Under the pieces are notes generated by a model that saw only the letters and a program-made list of their open reading frames with translations, did not search any database and was not told where the DNA came from. Made by a program: the position numbers and the translations under genes. This document shows positions 1 through 9,226 of a stretch of 64,000 nucleotides of DNA, one piece after another; position 1 is the first letter of the stretch; the number at the start of each line of letters is the position of its first letter. Origin of the DNA: CAVYHJ01 sp963768165 [NCBI: uncultured bacterium] (GTDB lineage Bacteria; UBP4; UBA4092). The stretch is from NCBI GenBank assembly GCA_963768165.1, contig CAVYHJ010000006.1, positions 62,001 through 126,000 of the forward strand. The letters run 5' to 3'.

Positions 1-37
1 AAAGAAAATAAAGTAAACTGGAAAGGATAATTTTCTC

Positions 38-1375
38 TTGGAACACACCATGGAGAACCTTTCTGAGCTAACCCCACTTGCCGACCGGATGAGACCCAGG
101 TCACTGGATGAAGTGGTTGGACAAGAACATTTGGTCGGGCACGGAAAAGTCTTACAACGCGCTGTCGAACAAGACACTCTTCAATCGTTTATTCTCTGGG
201 GTCCCCCCGGAACCGGGAAAACCACCATTGCCAAATTGGTCGCTTCAAACATTAATGCACAGTTTATCAATCTATCCGCGGTTACTTCCGGCATTAAAGA
301 AGTTAAAGAAGTCATGAAATCCGCGGAACAACAACAATCCATGTTTCACCGAAAAACCATTTTATTCATTGATGAAATTCACCGTTTCAATAAATCCCAA
401 CAGGATGCCTTTTTACCTTACGTTGAAAAAGGTATTATTATTTTTATTGGCGCTACCACAGAAAATCCGTCTTTTGAGGTAAATTCGGCACTCTTATCGA
501 GATGCCAGGTATATGTATTGAATCCTCTTACAGAAGAACAACTTGCCATATTAATTGGCAGGGCATTGCAAGATTCGGAACGCGGGTTGGGATATATGAA
601 AATCACCTTATTGCCGGATGCGCAAAGATATGTTACTTCCATGTCGAACGGGGATGCCCGTGTCACAATGAATACTTTGGAATTATCAGCAATACTCGCA
701 GAACCTGACAAGGATCAGGTGAGAATTATCACTAAAGAAATTGTTCAACAGGCTTTGCAAAAACGGGCAACTCTCTATGACAAATCCGGTGAAGAGCACT
801 ATAATTTGATTTCAGCATTACATAAAAGTATTCGAGGAAGTGACCCGGACGGAGCTGTTTATTGGCTGGCACGAATGCTGGAATCGGGGGAGGACCCGTT
901 ATATATCGCCAGACGCGTGGTTCGAGCGGCTGTAGAAGATATTGGGAATGCGGCACCCAATGCCCTGTCTGTTGCTTTAGCCGCCAAAGAAGCTATTGAT
1001 TTTTTAGGTATGCCGGAAGGGAACCTGGCATTAGCACAAGCTGTTATCTATTTGGCATGTGCACCCAAATCCAATGCGATTTACGCAGCCTATACAGAGG
1101 CAGCGAAAGATGTACAGGAAAAAGAAAATATGCCGGTTCCACTACATTTACGGAACGCACCGACAACTTTAATGAAAAAGCTTAATTACGGAAAAGATTA
1201 TAAATATGCTCATAATTATCCGGATCATTATATTGAACAAGAATATTTACCGGAGAATCTAGCCGGCCGAATTTATTACCAACCGGATGGCCAGGGATAT
1301 GAAGCAGAAATTCTAAAAAGGATGAATCAATGGCGGAAAAAAGCTCCTCTCAACTCGTTGCAGAACAAACAGTAA
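38..1375 (+). CDS. rarA: RarA/MgsA-type AAA+ recombination factor
   Basis: This AAA+ ATPase acts at stalled replication forks and is related to clamp-loader subunits. Walker A GPPGTGKT lies at residues 55-62, Walker B ILFIDE at about 108-113 followed by the family-typical HRFNKSQQDAFLP, sensor 1 GATTEN at about 138-143 and an SR arginine finger at 154-155. The 445-residue length is normal for RarA. An in-frame stop at 14-16 confines the start to this window: TTG at 38 has AAGGA about 10 bases upstream, and ATG at 50 is the alternative, giving 441 residues. The last 46 bases overlap the next gene, so the two are probably translationally coupled. Confidence 0.93.
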   Translation: MEHTMENLSELTPLADRMRPRSLDEVVGQEHLVGHGKVLQRAVEQDTLQSFILWGPPGTGKTTIAKLVASNINAQFINLSAVTSGIKEVKEVMKSAEQQQSMFHRKTILFIDEIHRFNKSQQDAFLPYVEKGIIIFIGATTENPSFEVNSALLSRCQVYVLNPLTEEQLAILIGRALQDSERGLGYMKITLLPDAQRYVTSMSNGDARVTMNTLELSAILAEPDKDQVRIITKEIVQQALQKRATLYDKSGEEHYNLISALHKSIRGSDPDGAVYWLARMLESGEDPLYIARRVVRAAVEDIGNAAPNALSVALAAKEAIDFLGMPEGNLALAQAVIYLACAPKSNAIYAAYTEAAKDVQEKENMPVPLHLRNAPTTLMKKLNYGKDYKYAHNYPDHYIEQEYLPENLAGRIYYQPDGQGYEAEILKRMNQWRKKAPLNSLQNKQ

Positions 1376-2319
1376 ATAATTCCACACCCGTGATATTAAA
1401 CCGTATTCTTGATAATGTCGAACAAGTTATTATTGGGAAACGGGAGGTGGTTGAGCTATGCCTGGTTTGTTTCCTAGCCCAAGGTCATCTCTTGATTGAA
1501 GACGTACCCGGCATTGGAAAAACCATGTTGGCACGCAGTATAGCAGCATCTTTGGGATTGTCCTATAAACGAATACAATTTACCCCGGATCTTCTTCCAT
1601 CGGATATTACCGGGGTTTCTATTTATAACCAAAAGTCAGGTGATTTTCAATTTGTTCAAGGACCCGTTTTTACTCATGTACTTCTTGCGGATGAAATTAA
1701 TCGAACTCCTCCTAGAACACAATCCAGTCTTTTGGAATGTATGGAAGAACAACAAGTTACTGTAGACGGTAAAACGCTGCCTTTGTCCAGTCCATTTTTT
1801 GTCATGGCAACCATCAATAGTATTGAATATCATGGTACATATCCCTTACCGGAGGCCCAGTTAGACAGATTTTTATTACATATTCAAATTGGCTATCCTT
1901 CTCCCCAGGATGAAATCAGAATTCTTGAACGACAAGAAAAAGAACACCCCATCCGCCACTTGCAACCAGTCACTTCATTGGATGAAGTTCTGGTACTTCA
2001 AGAACAAACAAAAAACATTTTTGTTCACCCCAGTGTAGTGCACTATATAGTCCAACTTGTCGAAGAGACCCGTCATCATCCTCAAATCCACCTTGGAGCA
2101 AGCCCTAGAGGTACTTTGGCATTACGAAGGTCCGCTCAAGCATTGGCCTTATTAAAAGGCCGAGAGTTTGTCTTACCTGATGATGTAAAACTACTTTATC
2201 CATTTGTTTTATCTCACCGAATATTATTACAGTCGGGAGCACGAATACATTACAAACCTTTGGATATCCTCCATGAAATCCTTAACAAAACTCCAGTTCC
2301 TGTTTTACCGTCAAAATAA
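1330..2319 (+). CDS. MoxR-family AAA+ ATPase
   Basis: This is a MoxR-type AAA+ chaperone-like ATPase, a family usually encoded next to DUF58 proteins and thought to remodel or activate metalloenzymes or cell-envelope complexes. Walker A (PGIGKT) lies at residues 60-65 and Walker B (VLLADEINR) at about 117-125, followed by the characteristic RTPPRTQSSLLE. The start ATG at 1330 has AAAAGGA about 8 bases upstream, inside the end of rarA. It is followed 9 bases later by a DUF58 gene and then a transglutaminase-like membrane protein, the standard MoxR/DUF58/transglutaminase arrangement. The actual client is unknown. Confidence 0.92.
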   Translation: MAEKSSSQLVAEQTVNNSTPVILNRILDNVEQVIIGKREVVELCLVCFLAQGHLLIEDVPGIGKTMLARSIAASLGLSYKRIQFTPDLLPSDITGVSIYNQKSGDFQFVQGPVFTHVLLADEINRTPPRTQSSLLECMEEQQVTVDGKTLPLSSPFFVMATINSIEYHGTYPLPEAQLDRFLLHIQIGYPSPQDEIRILERQEKEHPIRHLQPVTSLDEVLVLQEQTKNIFVHPSVVHYIVQLVEETRHHPQIHLGASPRGTLALRRSAQALALLKGREFVLPDDVKLLYPFVLSHRILLQSGARIHYKPLDILHEILNKTPVPVLPSK

Positions 2320-2328
2320 AAGCAAACT

Positions 2329-3552
2329 ATGGGTCGTGTCCGGGTAATATTCTTAATCTTTATTGCAGCGGGATTATATTTTGCCGCATTCAATGTGGAT
2401 GCTCCTCTACTCTATGTACTGACATCACTTGTGCTTTCTTTTCTTGTGGTGGCCTGGTTTGCATCTCAACGGAGTTTACGCAAAATTGCTTGCAAACGAA
2501 TATTCCCTAAATATCAAGTTTTCGAAAATCAACTGGTAAATCTAACATATGAGCTAAAGAGTAATTCCAATTTATCGCATTATGCCATTTCTCTTATTGA
2601 TTCTATCCAACACCAATCCAATGTGAAATACCAGAATAATTTTAACGGATGGATCGCCCAGTTACCTAAAAAGAAGATTCAAAATTTAACCTTTTCCTAT
2701 CGTTTTCCTCAACGGGGACGTTATATTTTCGGCCCTCTGACCATTCGTTCTAATTATCCTTTTGACCTGTTTTATAAGAGGCGCAAATTACAAAATCAAG
2801 AATCACTTCGCGTATTCCCTGAGATCATTCCTTTAACAGATATACCGCCATTACGCGGGTATTTTGAGTTTCTATCTATGGAATCCCGCTTATTCATCGG
2901 ACAAGGTGATGAATTTTATGGTATCCGGGAATACCGATTTGGCGACCCTTTACGGCATATCCATTGGAAAGGAACCGCACGGCACAGAGAATTAATGGTT
3001 CGTGAAGTACAAAGAATTGCAGAACCTATAATGGCTCTTTGCATGGACAGTAACCAATATACCCAGGCAGGGACAGGAAAAGATTCTACTTTTGAATACA
3101 GTGTAAAAATCTGCGCTTCCCTTGCTTTTTATGCGGAAAATCACCGTTATCCTCTTGAGTTCAGGACTCAATCCAGTCCTATTTTTAATTCTTTTTTGGA
3201 AACAATGGATTATCTCTCAGAATGTCAGGCAAACTCGGAAATTCCTCTTCAGAATATTCTTTGGGAAATGGTAAATGAGCAACGTCCTTTCACAACACTA
3301 TTTGTTTTTTTTTCCGGAACACAAGAAGAAATACTTCAACCTTTAAAATTAGCGTATGAGAAACACATCAACATTGTAATTATTTGGCTACAAAAGGAAT
3401 CTTTTTCCCTCAAAGTATCCAGCCCCGTAGATTCCAATTTTACTAAATCTTTGTATGAACTTATCCCTTACATTTACGAGATTCATAAGGGGGATTCTAT
3501 CGCTACTGTACTACAATCAACCACATTTGAAACCTTGAACATTGGACTTTAG
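2329..3552 (+). CDS. DUF58 domain protein, membrane anchored
   Basis: The N-terminus (about residues 3-47) forms one hairpin of two membrane segments. The DUF58 signature follows near residues 194-220: [19 protein letters not shown] and a basic stretch ending in MVREVQ. The rest fits a von Willebrand A-like fold. DUF58 proteins co-occur with MoxR ATPases and are presumed to be their partners at the membrane. There is no clear ribosome binding site, and translation may depend on the upstream gene. The 3' end overlaps the next coding region by 11 bases if that gene uses its TTG start. Confidence 0.88.
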   Translation: MGRVRVIFLIFIAAGLYFAAFNVDAPLLYVLTSLVLSFLVVAWFASQRSLRKIACKRIFPKYQVFENQLVNLTYELKSNSNLSHYAISLIDSIQHQSNVKYQNNFNGWIAQLPKKKIQNLTFSYRFPQRGRYIFGPLTIRSNYPFDLFYKRRKLQNQESLRVFPEIIPLTDIPPLRGYFEFLSMESRLFIGQGDEFYGIREYRFGDPLRHIHWKGTARHRELMVREVQRIAEPIMALCMDSNQYTQAGTGKDSTFEYSVKICASLAFYAENHRYPLEFRTQSSPIFNSFLETMDYLSECQANSEIPLQNILWEMVNEQRPFTTLFVFFSGTQEEILQPLKLAYEKHINIVIIWLQKESFSLKVSSPVDSNFTKSLYELIPYIYEIHKGDSIATVLQSTTFETLNIGL

Positions 3553-5860
3553 ACTATTTATGCCGGTTAATCGAGAATTACTTTTACGAATGATTGTACA
3601 CATAGGAACTTTTCTATTAGTCTACTCTATCTGTCTTAGTATCGCGGCCTACGAACATCCATCTTTATTTTTTGTATTACTTTTCATTTTCCCCATTGAA
3701 TTTGGATTATCCTGGATATTAAAAAACAAAAAGCTCACATGGCGTCGTCCCTTGGCAACATTCCTTTCGGTCTTGGGTATTCCTTTGGTTATCTTTGTAA
3801 GTCCCACTTTAACCAATAACTATAGATTCTTATTTGGCAATTACTTGATATGGCTATTCCTTGTAATAGTGCCCTGTATCGAAAAGAAAAAAGATTATTT
3901 GTGGATTTTACTAATGTGCGTCATGCTTTCTTCCTTGATAACCACCGTCCGTTTATCCAGTAGTTTTCCAATATTATTTAGCATCCTAACCGTAGGAACG
4001 GTTTCAATTCTTCTACTGCTTACTCTGTTGGGTCCGGAAAAAGAAGAAATAACATCCCCTCAAATTTATTCTCATTCTTTCTATATTTCCTGGAATCGAT
4101 ATCTATTAACTGTTACTTTATTTACTTTCATCATAATTTCCGGCTCTATCGCCTTTACCATTTTTCTACCACGATACAGTACCTTTGGTTCACCGAATGA
4201 AACCCTGCGAACGCGTCCGCCACGCATCCGCAAATTACCTCCCCCCGTTAATCCTGAGGGACAAGCCGGTAATGACCGTGGACCGGCAGAAGATACTTCT
4301 CTTCCCGGAGATATCAATAATTCTTTCCTCCTGTGGTTTCAACGGCTAATTTCTGATATTGAAGGAATTAACCCAACACTTCAATACCGGGATACTGTGG
4401 CTGGTTTCTCAGATCGGTTGGATCTAAGATCGAAAGGAACGAATTGGCAAAACACTTCTATCGCCATGGTCGTTCGCAGCAGATTTGCATCCTATTCCCG
4501 CACTATCGTATATGATTTTTATAACGGAATCACATGGACTCGCTCCAGAACAAATTTCATCCAAAAAAAAGATCCTATAGGTGTTTTTACACTTAATCCA
4601 AAAGAATTTCCATTCAACTATCGTCCTACATACGCCGGGAGTAAAGTTATCTATAATATTCGTACAGATCTCAGTGGAGTTATTCCCTCTCCTTATTATC
4701 CGGGTACGATTTATTTCCCGGACCAAATACTTTTTATTGACCAGGCGGAAATTTTACAAAGTCCATTCCTTTTAACGGCCGGAACAGTATATACCATTCA
4801 ACCCAATATTCCCGATTACAATTTAAAATTCTTAAAAACGATTATTTCTTCTTCAACCGATAACCAATACTTGCAATTACCGAAAATGCCGAACCGGATT
4901 TCGGAACTGGCACATAAGATAACTGACTCTTATCCGACTCAATTGTCGAAAATATCTGCTCTGGAACGTTTTGTAAATAAAAATCATTATGTATTGGATT
5001 ATCCTGCGTTACCCCATGACAGGGATTTTGTAGATTACTTCCTTTTCGAAAGTAAGAAAGGCAATTGTCAGCATTTCGCCAGTGCTTTAGCCGTTTTATG
5101 CCGCTCTATCGGCATACCCTCCCGCTTGGTATCCGGATTTGCACCGGGAATTTATAATCCCTTAACCGATTATAGTGAAGTACGCTTCAGCGATGCCCAT
5201 GCATGGGTTGAAATATATTTTCAAGGTCATGGATGGCTTCCATTCGATCCCACTCCGGGGTCCGCCTCTTTTTCTCAGCAGTTAAATAAAGCGGATTTCT
5301 TTAATAATTTTTTAGTTTATCTTCAGGCACGTTGGCTGGGTTCTTCCTCACCACTTATTTCTCGATTCTTCAAAAATGCCGGTGAATTTCTTTCAACACT
5401 CTGGGACATTATAAAAATCATTGTATATAACGTAGGAATATTTTTACAAGATTTGCCTTTTCCGATTCTCGTTTTAGTTATCGCCGGTATTTGTTTATTG
5501 GCTTACATTATCGTTCGCCAAATCAAAAAGGTTAAACAGACAAGGTATCTGAAAGAATATGTTCTTCATGGGCTTGAGAATATCTCTTATCCTGATTCGG
5601 CCTGGTCCATTTTCCGTCTCTATAGCGATTTTTGCCGATTTTTTGACCAAAAAGGAATTTCCGTTTCTCCGCAAATGACTCCCTATGAATATCTTGACCG
5701 GTTGCGACCGCATCTAGGAATGCTGTATCCTATCCCTGTGGAAATTACCGAATTGTTTTGTTCCACACGGTATGGGTTTCAAATACCCAACGAACTGGTG
5801 ATTCAAAAGCTGGAAACGCAATTCGCTATCTTTAAAAAAGAATTCAATAAAATTAAGTAA
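3542..5860 (+). CDS. Multi-pass membrane protein with periplasmic transglutaminase-like domain (TgpA type)
   Basis: About six hydrophobic segments in the first 210 residues are followed by a large soluble region with a transglutaminase/cysteine-protease fold. The catalytic triad is visible as Cys in GNCQHF (about residue 508), His in DAHAW (about 552) and Asp in FDPTPG (about 568). A further membrane segment lies near residues 640-660, followed by a cytoplasmic tail with a DUF4129-like feel. The reading frame opens with TTG at 3542; ATG at 3560 is equally possible and neither has a strong ribosome binding site. It completes a MoxR/DUF58/TgpA operon whose substrate is unknown. Confidence 0.9.
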   Translation: MDFRLFMPVNRELLLRMIVHIGTFLLVYSICLSIAAYEHPSLFFVLLFIFPIEFGLSWILKNKKLTWRRPLATFLSVLGIPLVIFVSPTLTNNYRFLFGNYLIWLFLVIVPCIEKKKDYLWILLMCVMLSSLITTVRLSSSFPILFSILTVGTVSILLLLTLLGPEKEEITSPQIYSHSFYISWNRYLLTVTLFTFIIISGSIAFTIFLPRYSTFGSPNETLRTRPPRIRKLPPPVNPEGQAGNDRGPAEDTSLPGDINNSFLLWFQRLISDIEGINPTLQYRDTVAGFSDRLDLRSKGTNWQNTSIAMVVRSRFASYSRTIVYDFYNGITWTRSRTNFIQKKDPIGVFTLNPKEFPFNYRPTYAGSKVIYNIRTDLSGVIPSPYYPGTIYFPDQILFIDQAEILQSPFLLTAGTVYTIQPNIPDYNLKFLKTIISSSTDNQYLQLPKMPNRISELAHKITDSYPTQLSKISALERFVNKNHYVLDYPALPHDRDFVDYFLFESKKGNCQHFASALAVLCRSIGIPSRLVSGFAPGIYNPLTDYSEVRFSDAHAWVEIYFQGHGWLPFDPTPGSASFSQQLNKADFFNNFLVYLQARWLGSSSPLISRFFKNAGEFLSTLWDIIKIIVYNVGIFLQDLPFPILVLVIAGICLLAYIIVRQIKKVKQTRYLKEYVLHGLENISYPDSAWSIFRLYSDFCRFFDQKGISVSPQMTPYEYLDRLRPHLGMLYPIPVEITELFCSTRYGFQIPNELVIQKLETQFAIFKKEFNKIK

Positions 5861-5881
5861 ATAAAACGGAAGACACTTTAT

Positions 5882-6475
5882 ATGTCTGATTGGAAAATTC
5901 TTCTTGCCACCTTCATTCCTCTATTCATTGCCGTTGATCCCATCGGTTTACTTCCAATCTATGTCAATTTAACTCTGGACTTAACCAAAGAACAAAAACA
6001 TAAAATTCTCTGGCAATCTCTAGTAACAGCCACTGTTGTAGCGCTTCTTTTTACTTTTGTCGGAAAAGTGATATTTAATTTTCTAGGTATTACAATCAGT
6101 GATTTCCAAATTGCCGGTGGACTCATTCTATTGGTTCTGGCCATTATGGATTTATTGGTTGCACAGAAAATTGGTTTTACTTACTCCACAACTTCGGGTA
6201 TTGTTCCTATTGGTGTGCCCTTGATAGTCGGACCGGCAGTGCTCACCACGGTCATAATGCAAATTGATGCTCACGGAATCATTCCAACCATTGTATCTCT
6301 TTTAATCAATTTGGTCATTGTGGGCATTATTTTTATTCAATCCCATTTCGTCTTGCACCTCCTCGGAGAAGGAGGCGCCAAAGCCGTTTCCAAGGTTGTC
6401 AGCCTGTTACTCGCTGCCATTGCCGTTATGATGATTCGAGTCGGAATTTTAAATCTTCTTACATCCGCTCGTTAA
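5882..6475 (+). CDS. MarC family integral membrane protein
   Basis: The 197-residue protein has about six membrane segments and the MarC family N-terminal pattern (PLFIAVDPIGLLPIYVNLT). Family length is 200-210, so it is full size. It starts 22 bases after the transglutaminase-like gene and is probably the last gene of the same transcript. MarC proteins have no settled function; the old link to multiple antibiotic resistance is not supported in later work. The last 27 bases overlap the end of the convergent deacetylase gene. Confidence 0.87.
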   Translation: MSDWKILLATFIPLFIAVDPIGLLPIYVNLTLDLTKEQKHKILWQSLVTATVVALLFTFVGKVIFNFLGITISDFQIAGGLILLVLAIMDLLVAQKIGFTYSTTSGIVPIGVPLIVGPAVLTTVIMQIDAHGIIPTIVSLLINLVIVGIIFIQSHFVLHLLGEGGAKAVSKVVSLLLAAIAVMMIRVGILNLLTSAR

Positions 6476-7393
6476 TTGTTTCCCTTGAGACTTTAAACTT
6501 GAAATTGCCGCCAAACATGTATTTGCATGAATCTCCACTGTATCTAGTGTGTCTTCTGCATACCCACCGGCAAATACGATAACTAACGGAAGATTTCTTT
6601 CCACGCAAGACTGAATGACCCAAAGGTCCCGTTGAATCAAACCTTCCTTGGTAAGCTTTAATGCCCCCAATTGATCCTTTTCAAACGGGTCGGCACCGGC
6701 AACATAGACGACAAAATCCGCGCCGAATTTGTCAATCTCCTTCGGAACTACTTTTTTCAATTCTTTTAGATAATCATCATCACCAGCAAAATCTTTGAGA
6801 CCAATATCCAGATTACTTTTTTCTTTTTTAGGATAATTGTTTTCCTGATGAATCGAAAAAGTAAATACCGTCGGGTCGTCTTTGAAAATATTCGCCGTAC
6901 CATTTCCCTGATGCAAATCACAATCTACCACGAATGCTTTCTTGATTTTTTTTTCTTTTTGCAGCACTCGAATTCCTACGGCAATATCATTGATATAACA
7001 AAACCCTTCCGCATGATCGGTATACGCATGATGAAATCCACCGCCAATGTGAATTCCAATCCCATGTTCCAATGCCAATCGCCCCGCCAGAATCGTTCCT
7101 CCTGCCGCTAAAATGTATGAATTCACAACCTCGGCATTTAAAGGCAACTCGGATCGCTGCGTCCGGTATGTCCATAGTCGATTTTGTATATCATCCAAAA
7201 ATTCTGATGTATGCACTAACAAGAGTTGATTTCGGGTTGCCGGTTTGGAATGAATAAGTTCGTTGGATCGGATATGTTTTTGCTTAATCAAGACATCCTT
7301 CACCATGCGATACTTTTCCGTAGGAAAAACATGGGCACCGATGTCTACCTCATATTTATCCGAATAAACAAAACCAGGTCGTCTATTTTTCAT
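6449..7393 (-). CDS. Histone deacetylase family (AcuC/HdaH-like) amidohydrolase
   Basis: This is a zinc-dependent deacetylase of the arginase/deacetylase fold. Bacterial members act on acetylated polyamines, acetyl-CoA synthetase or other small or protein substrates. Visible residues are the tandem catalytic histidines in GGGFHHA (about 121-122), the metal ligands Asp and His in DCDLHQGNG (about 159 and 161), and a second metal Asp in AGADPFEKDQLG (about 235). The start is set at ATG 7393 because GGGAG lies 9 bases upstream; ATG 7411 in frame has weaker support. It follows dcd by about 65 bases on the same strand. The substrate cannot be inferred. Confidence 0.9.
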   Translation of the reverse strand: MKNRRPGFVYSDKYEVDIGAHVFPTEKYRMVKDVLIKQKHIRSNELIHSKPATRNQLLLVHTSEFLDDIQNRLWTYRTQRSELPLNAEVVNSYILAAGGTILAGRLALEHGIGIHIGGGFHHAYTDHAEGFCYINDIAVGIRVLQKEKKIKKAFVVDCDLHQGNGTANIFKDDPTVFTFSIHQENNYPKKEKSNLDIGLKDFAGDDDYLKELKKVVPKEIDKFGADFVVYVAGADPFEKDQLGALKLTKEGLIQRDLWVIQSCVERNLPLVIVFAGGYAEDTLDTVEIHANTCLAAISSLKSQGKQLTSGCKKI

Positions 7394-7459
7394 GATTACA
7401 GACTCCCTCATTTGAATATCAACCCCCAGACAAGAAACCTATTCGAAAAAATATTCGTA

Positions 7460-8014
7460 TTATAACTTGGGTAAAGTGACACCCTGTTGCGCCTGATATT
7501 TTCCTTTTTTATCAGCGTAAGAAATTTCACAAGGTTCATCCGATTCGAAAAATAAGACCTGTGCCAATCCTTCATTTGCGTAAATTTTTGCAGGTAATGG
7601 GGTCGTATTGGAAATTTCGAGCGTCACATATCCTTCCCACTCGGGCTCAAAGGGAGTCACGTTGACGATAATTCCACATCGCGCATATGTTGACTTTCCC
7701 AAGCATACTGTAATCACGTTTCTGGGAATTTTGAAATATTCAATACTCCGGCTCAAGGCAAATGAATTCGGTGGAATTATACATATGTCCCCTTTGTAAT
7801 CCACAAAAGATTTTGGATCAAATTGTTTTGGGTCAACAATCGTCGAATTGATATTGGTGAATATTTTAAACTCATCGGCAACCCTCAAATCATAGCCATA
7901 AGAGGACAGCCCGAACGATACCACGCCTTTCCGCACCTGCCGATCGGCAAACGGGGATATCATTCCATGTTCCAACGCCATTCGCTTTATCCATTTATCC
8001 GATTTTACACTCAT
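7460..8014 (-). CDS. dcd: dCTP deaminase
   Basis: The enzyme deaminates dCTP to dUTP, feeding dTMP synthesis; some homologues are bifunctional and go on to dUMP. Family blocks visible are [13 protein letters not shown] near residue 37, [11 protein letters not shown] in the nucleotide-binding loop, [17 protein letters not shown] with the catalytic glutamate, and GLAQVLFF. The start ATG at 8014 has GGAGAG 4-5 bases upstream; a GTG four codons earlier overlaps this site and is less likely. At about 185 residues it is close to the usual length. I cannot tell mono- from bifunctional by eye. Confidence 0.95.
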   Translation of the reverse strand: MSVKSDKWIKRMALEHGMISPFADRQVRKGVVSFGLSSYGYDLRVADEFKIFTNINSTIVDPKQFDPKSFVDYKGDICIIPPNSFALSRSIEYFKIPRNVITVCLGKSTYARCGIIVNVTPFEPEWEGYVTLEISNTTPLPAKIYANEGLAQVLFFESDEPCEISYADKKGKYQAQQGVTLPKL

Positions 8015-8053
8015 TATTCTCTCCACATTTTAAATTCATTATTTTATTTTTCA

Positions 8054-8083
8054 AGTATACCAATATTCTCCTCTATTTGTCAT
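8054..8083 (-). promoter_or_regulatory. Predicted sigma-70-type promoter for dcd
   Basis: On the minus strand ATGACA (8078-8083) and TATACT (8054-8059) are separated by 18 bases, each matching consensus at five of six positions. The predicted start of transcription is about 35 bases upstream of the dcd ATG. Confidence 0.5.
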
Positions 8084-8215
8084 TCCCATTTTATAATAAT
8101 CTCTTAATAAGACCGCCCTATGGACAACTTTGTAATGAACAAGATCAGTCTCGTTCATTTCAGCCACACACAAAAAATGGACGCTTTTAACATTTTTAAG
8201 TATACTTTATCTACT

Positions 8216-9214
8216 ATGCTGAAAAAAATTGGGTGTTTGTTTTTGGTTGGGTTATGGTTAACGGGATGTTCCCCGAAAGGATCATCGTCCACGGAATCCC
8301 CAATTTCCGTTACCGTGCAGTTAAAAGGCGGAATTGAGGCCGAATCGGCGGGATATTATATTGCCTTAAACAAAGGGTTTTATCTGGATGAGGGAGTAGA
8401 TGTGAAATTAATCCCCGGGGATTTGTTAACTCGACAAGAGGATCCTGTTTTGTCCGGGACAGTGACTTTTGGAGTTATGTGGTTACCCAGATTGTTGGTT
8501 TTACGGGATCAAGGGAAATCCTTGGTTCATTTGGCACAAATATTTCAGAAGAGCGGGACTCGGTTGGTCGCCAAAAGAACCAATGGTATCAATTATCCGA
8601 TAGATTTGTTACATCACCGAGCGTCCATTTGGCCGGAAGGAAATGGATATGAATTTGGAGTATTTCTTGGTGAAAATGGAGTTGGGTCACAATTTGTGCA
8701 GATTTCTGAAGATAAAGAACCATTAAAAGCATTTATGGAAAATCGGACAGATATTGCTTCTCTTCTTTCTTATAAGGATTATCAGGATTTAATGAAACAG
8801 AAATTGCCCAATTTATTGGTCTTTGATGGAACCACGGAATCCTGGGGATTACCGCAAGATTGTATATTCGCAACCGAGCAAACCGCTGCCAATAAAAAAG
8901 ATTTATGCGAACGTTTTCTCCGCGCTTCCATCAAGGGTTGGGAATATGTGTTAACCAATCCAAAGGAAAGCGCTCAGATATTAAAAGATTTTGACAAAAC
9001 CAATAAATTAGACGTGGACTATGAAATGAATGGAATTCGCGAAATTGGGAAATTAATCTGCCAGGAAAATAATCCAACACAGAAAATAGGTTATCTTTCT
9101 ACCGAAGAATTCAATCGGGTGAATCAATTATTGGTAAAATATCAAATCTTAAAAAATCCGGTCAAGGATAATGTGCTGGATAGTGATATTTGGAAAGATA
9201 TTTATAAGCCGTAA
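8216..9214 (+). CDS. NMT1/THI5-like ABC transporter substrate-binding lipoprotein
   Basis: This is a periplasmic binding lipoprotein of the NMT1/SsuA/ThiY type. Starting at ATG 8216 gives a textbook lipoprotein signal: MLKK, a hydrophobic core and the lipobox LTGC with the acylated cysteine at residue 18. The reading frame extends upstream to 8120, but those 32 codons would bury the signal peptide. The block GGIEAESAGYYIALNKGFYLDEGVDV is family typical. No permease or ATPase gene lies nearby, so the ligand (pyrimidine precursor, sulfonate or nitrile-type) is open. A TATACT at 8201-8206 lies only 10 bases before the ATG and there is no ribosome binding site, so a leaderless message is possible. 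Confidence 0.8.
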   Translation: MLKKIGCLFLVGLWLTGCSPKGSSSTESPISVTVQLKGGIEAESAGYYIALNKGFYLDEGVDVKLIPGDLLTRQEDPVLSGTVTFGVMWLPRLLVLRDQGKSLVHLAQIFQKSGTRLVAKRTNGINYPIDLLHHRASIWPEGNGYEFGVFLGENGVGSQFVQISEDKEPLKAFMENRTDIASLLSYKDYQDLMKQKLPNLLVFDGTTESWGLPQDCIFATEQTAANKKDLCERFLRASIKGWEYVLTNPKESAQILKDFDKTNKLDVDYEMNGIREIGKLICQENNPTQKIGYLSTEEFNRVNQLLVKYQILKNPVKDNVLDSDIWKDIYKP

Positions 9215-9226
9215 CACATAAGCAAA

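Noticed and set aside
8120-8215. Upstream start for the NMT1-like binding protein
   Set aside because: It would place 32 residues before a clear lipoprotein signal peptide.
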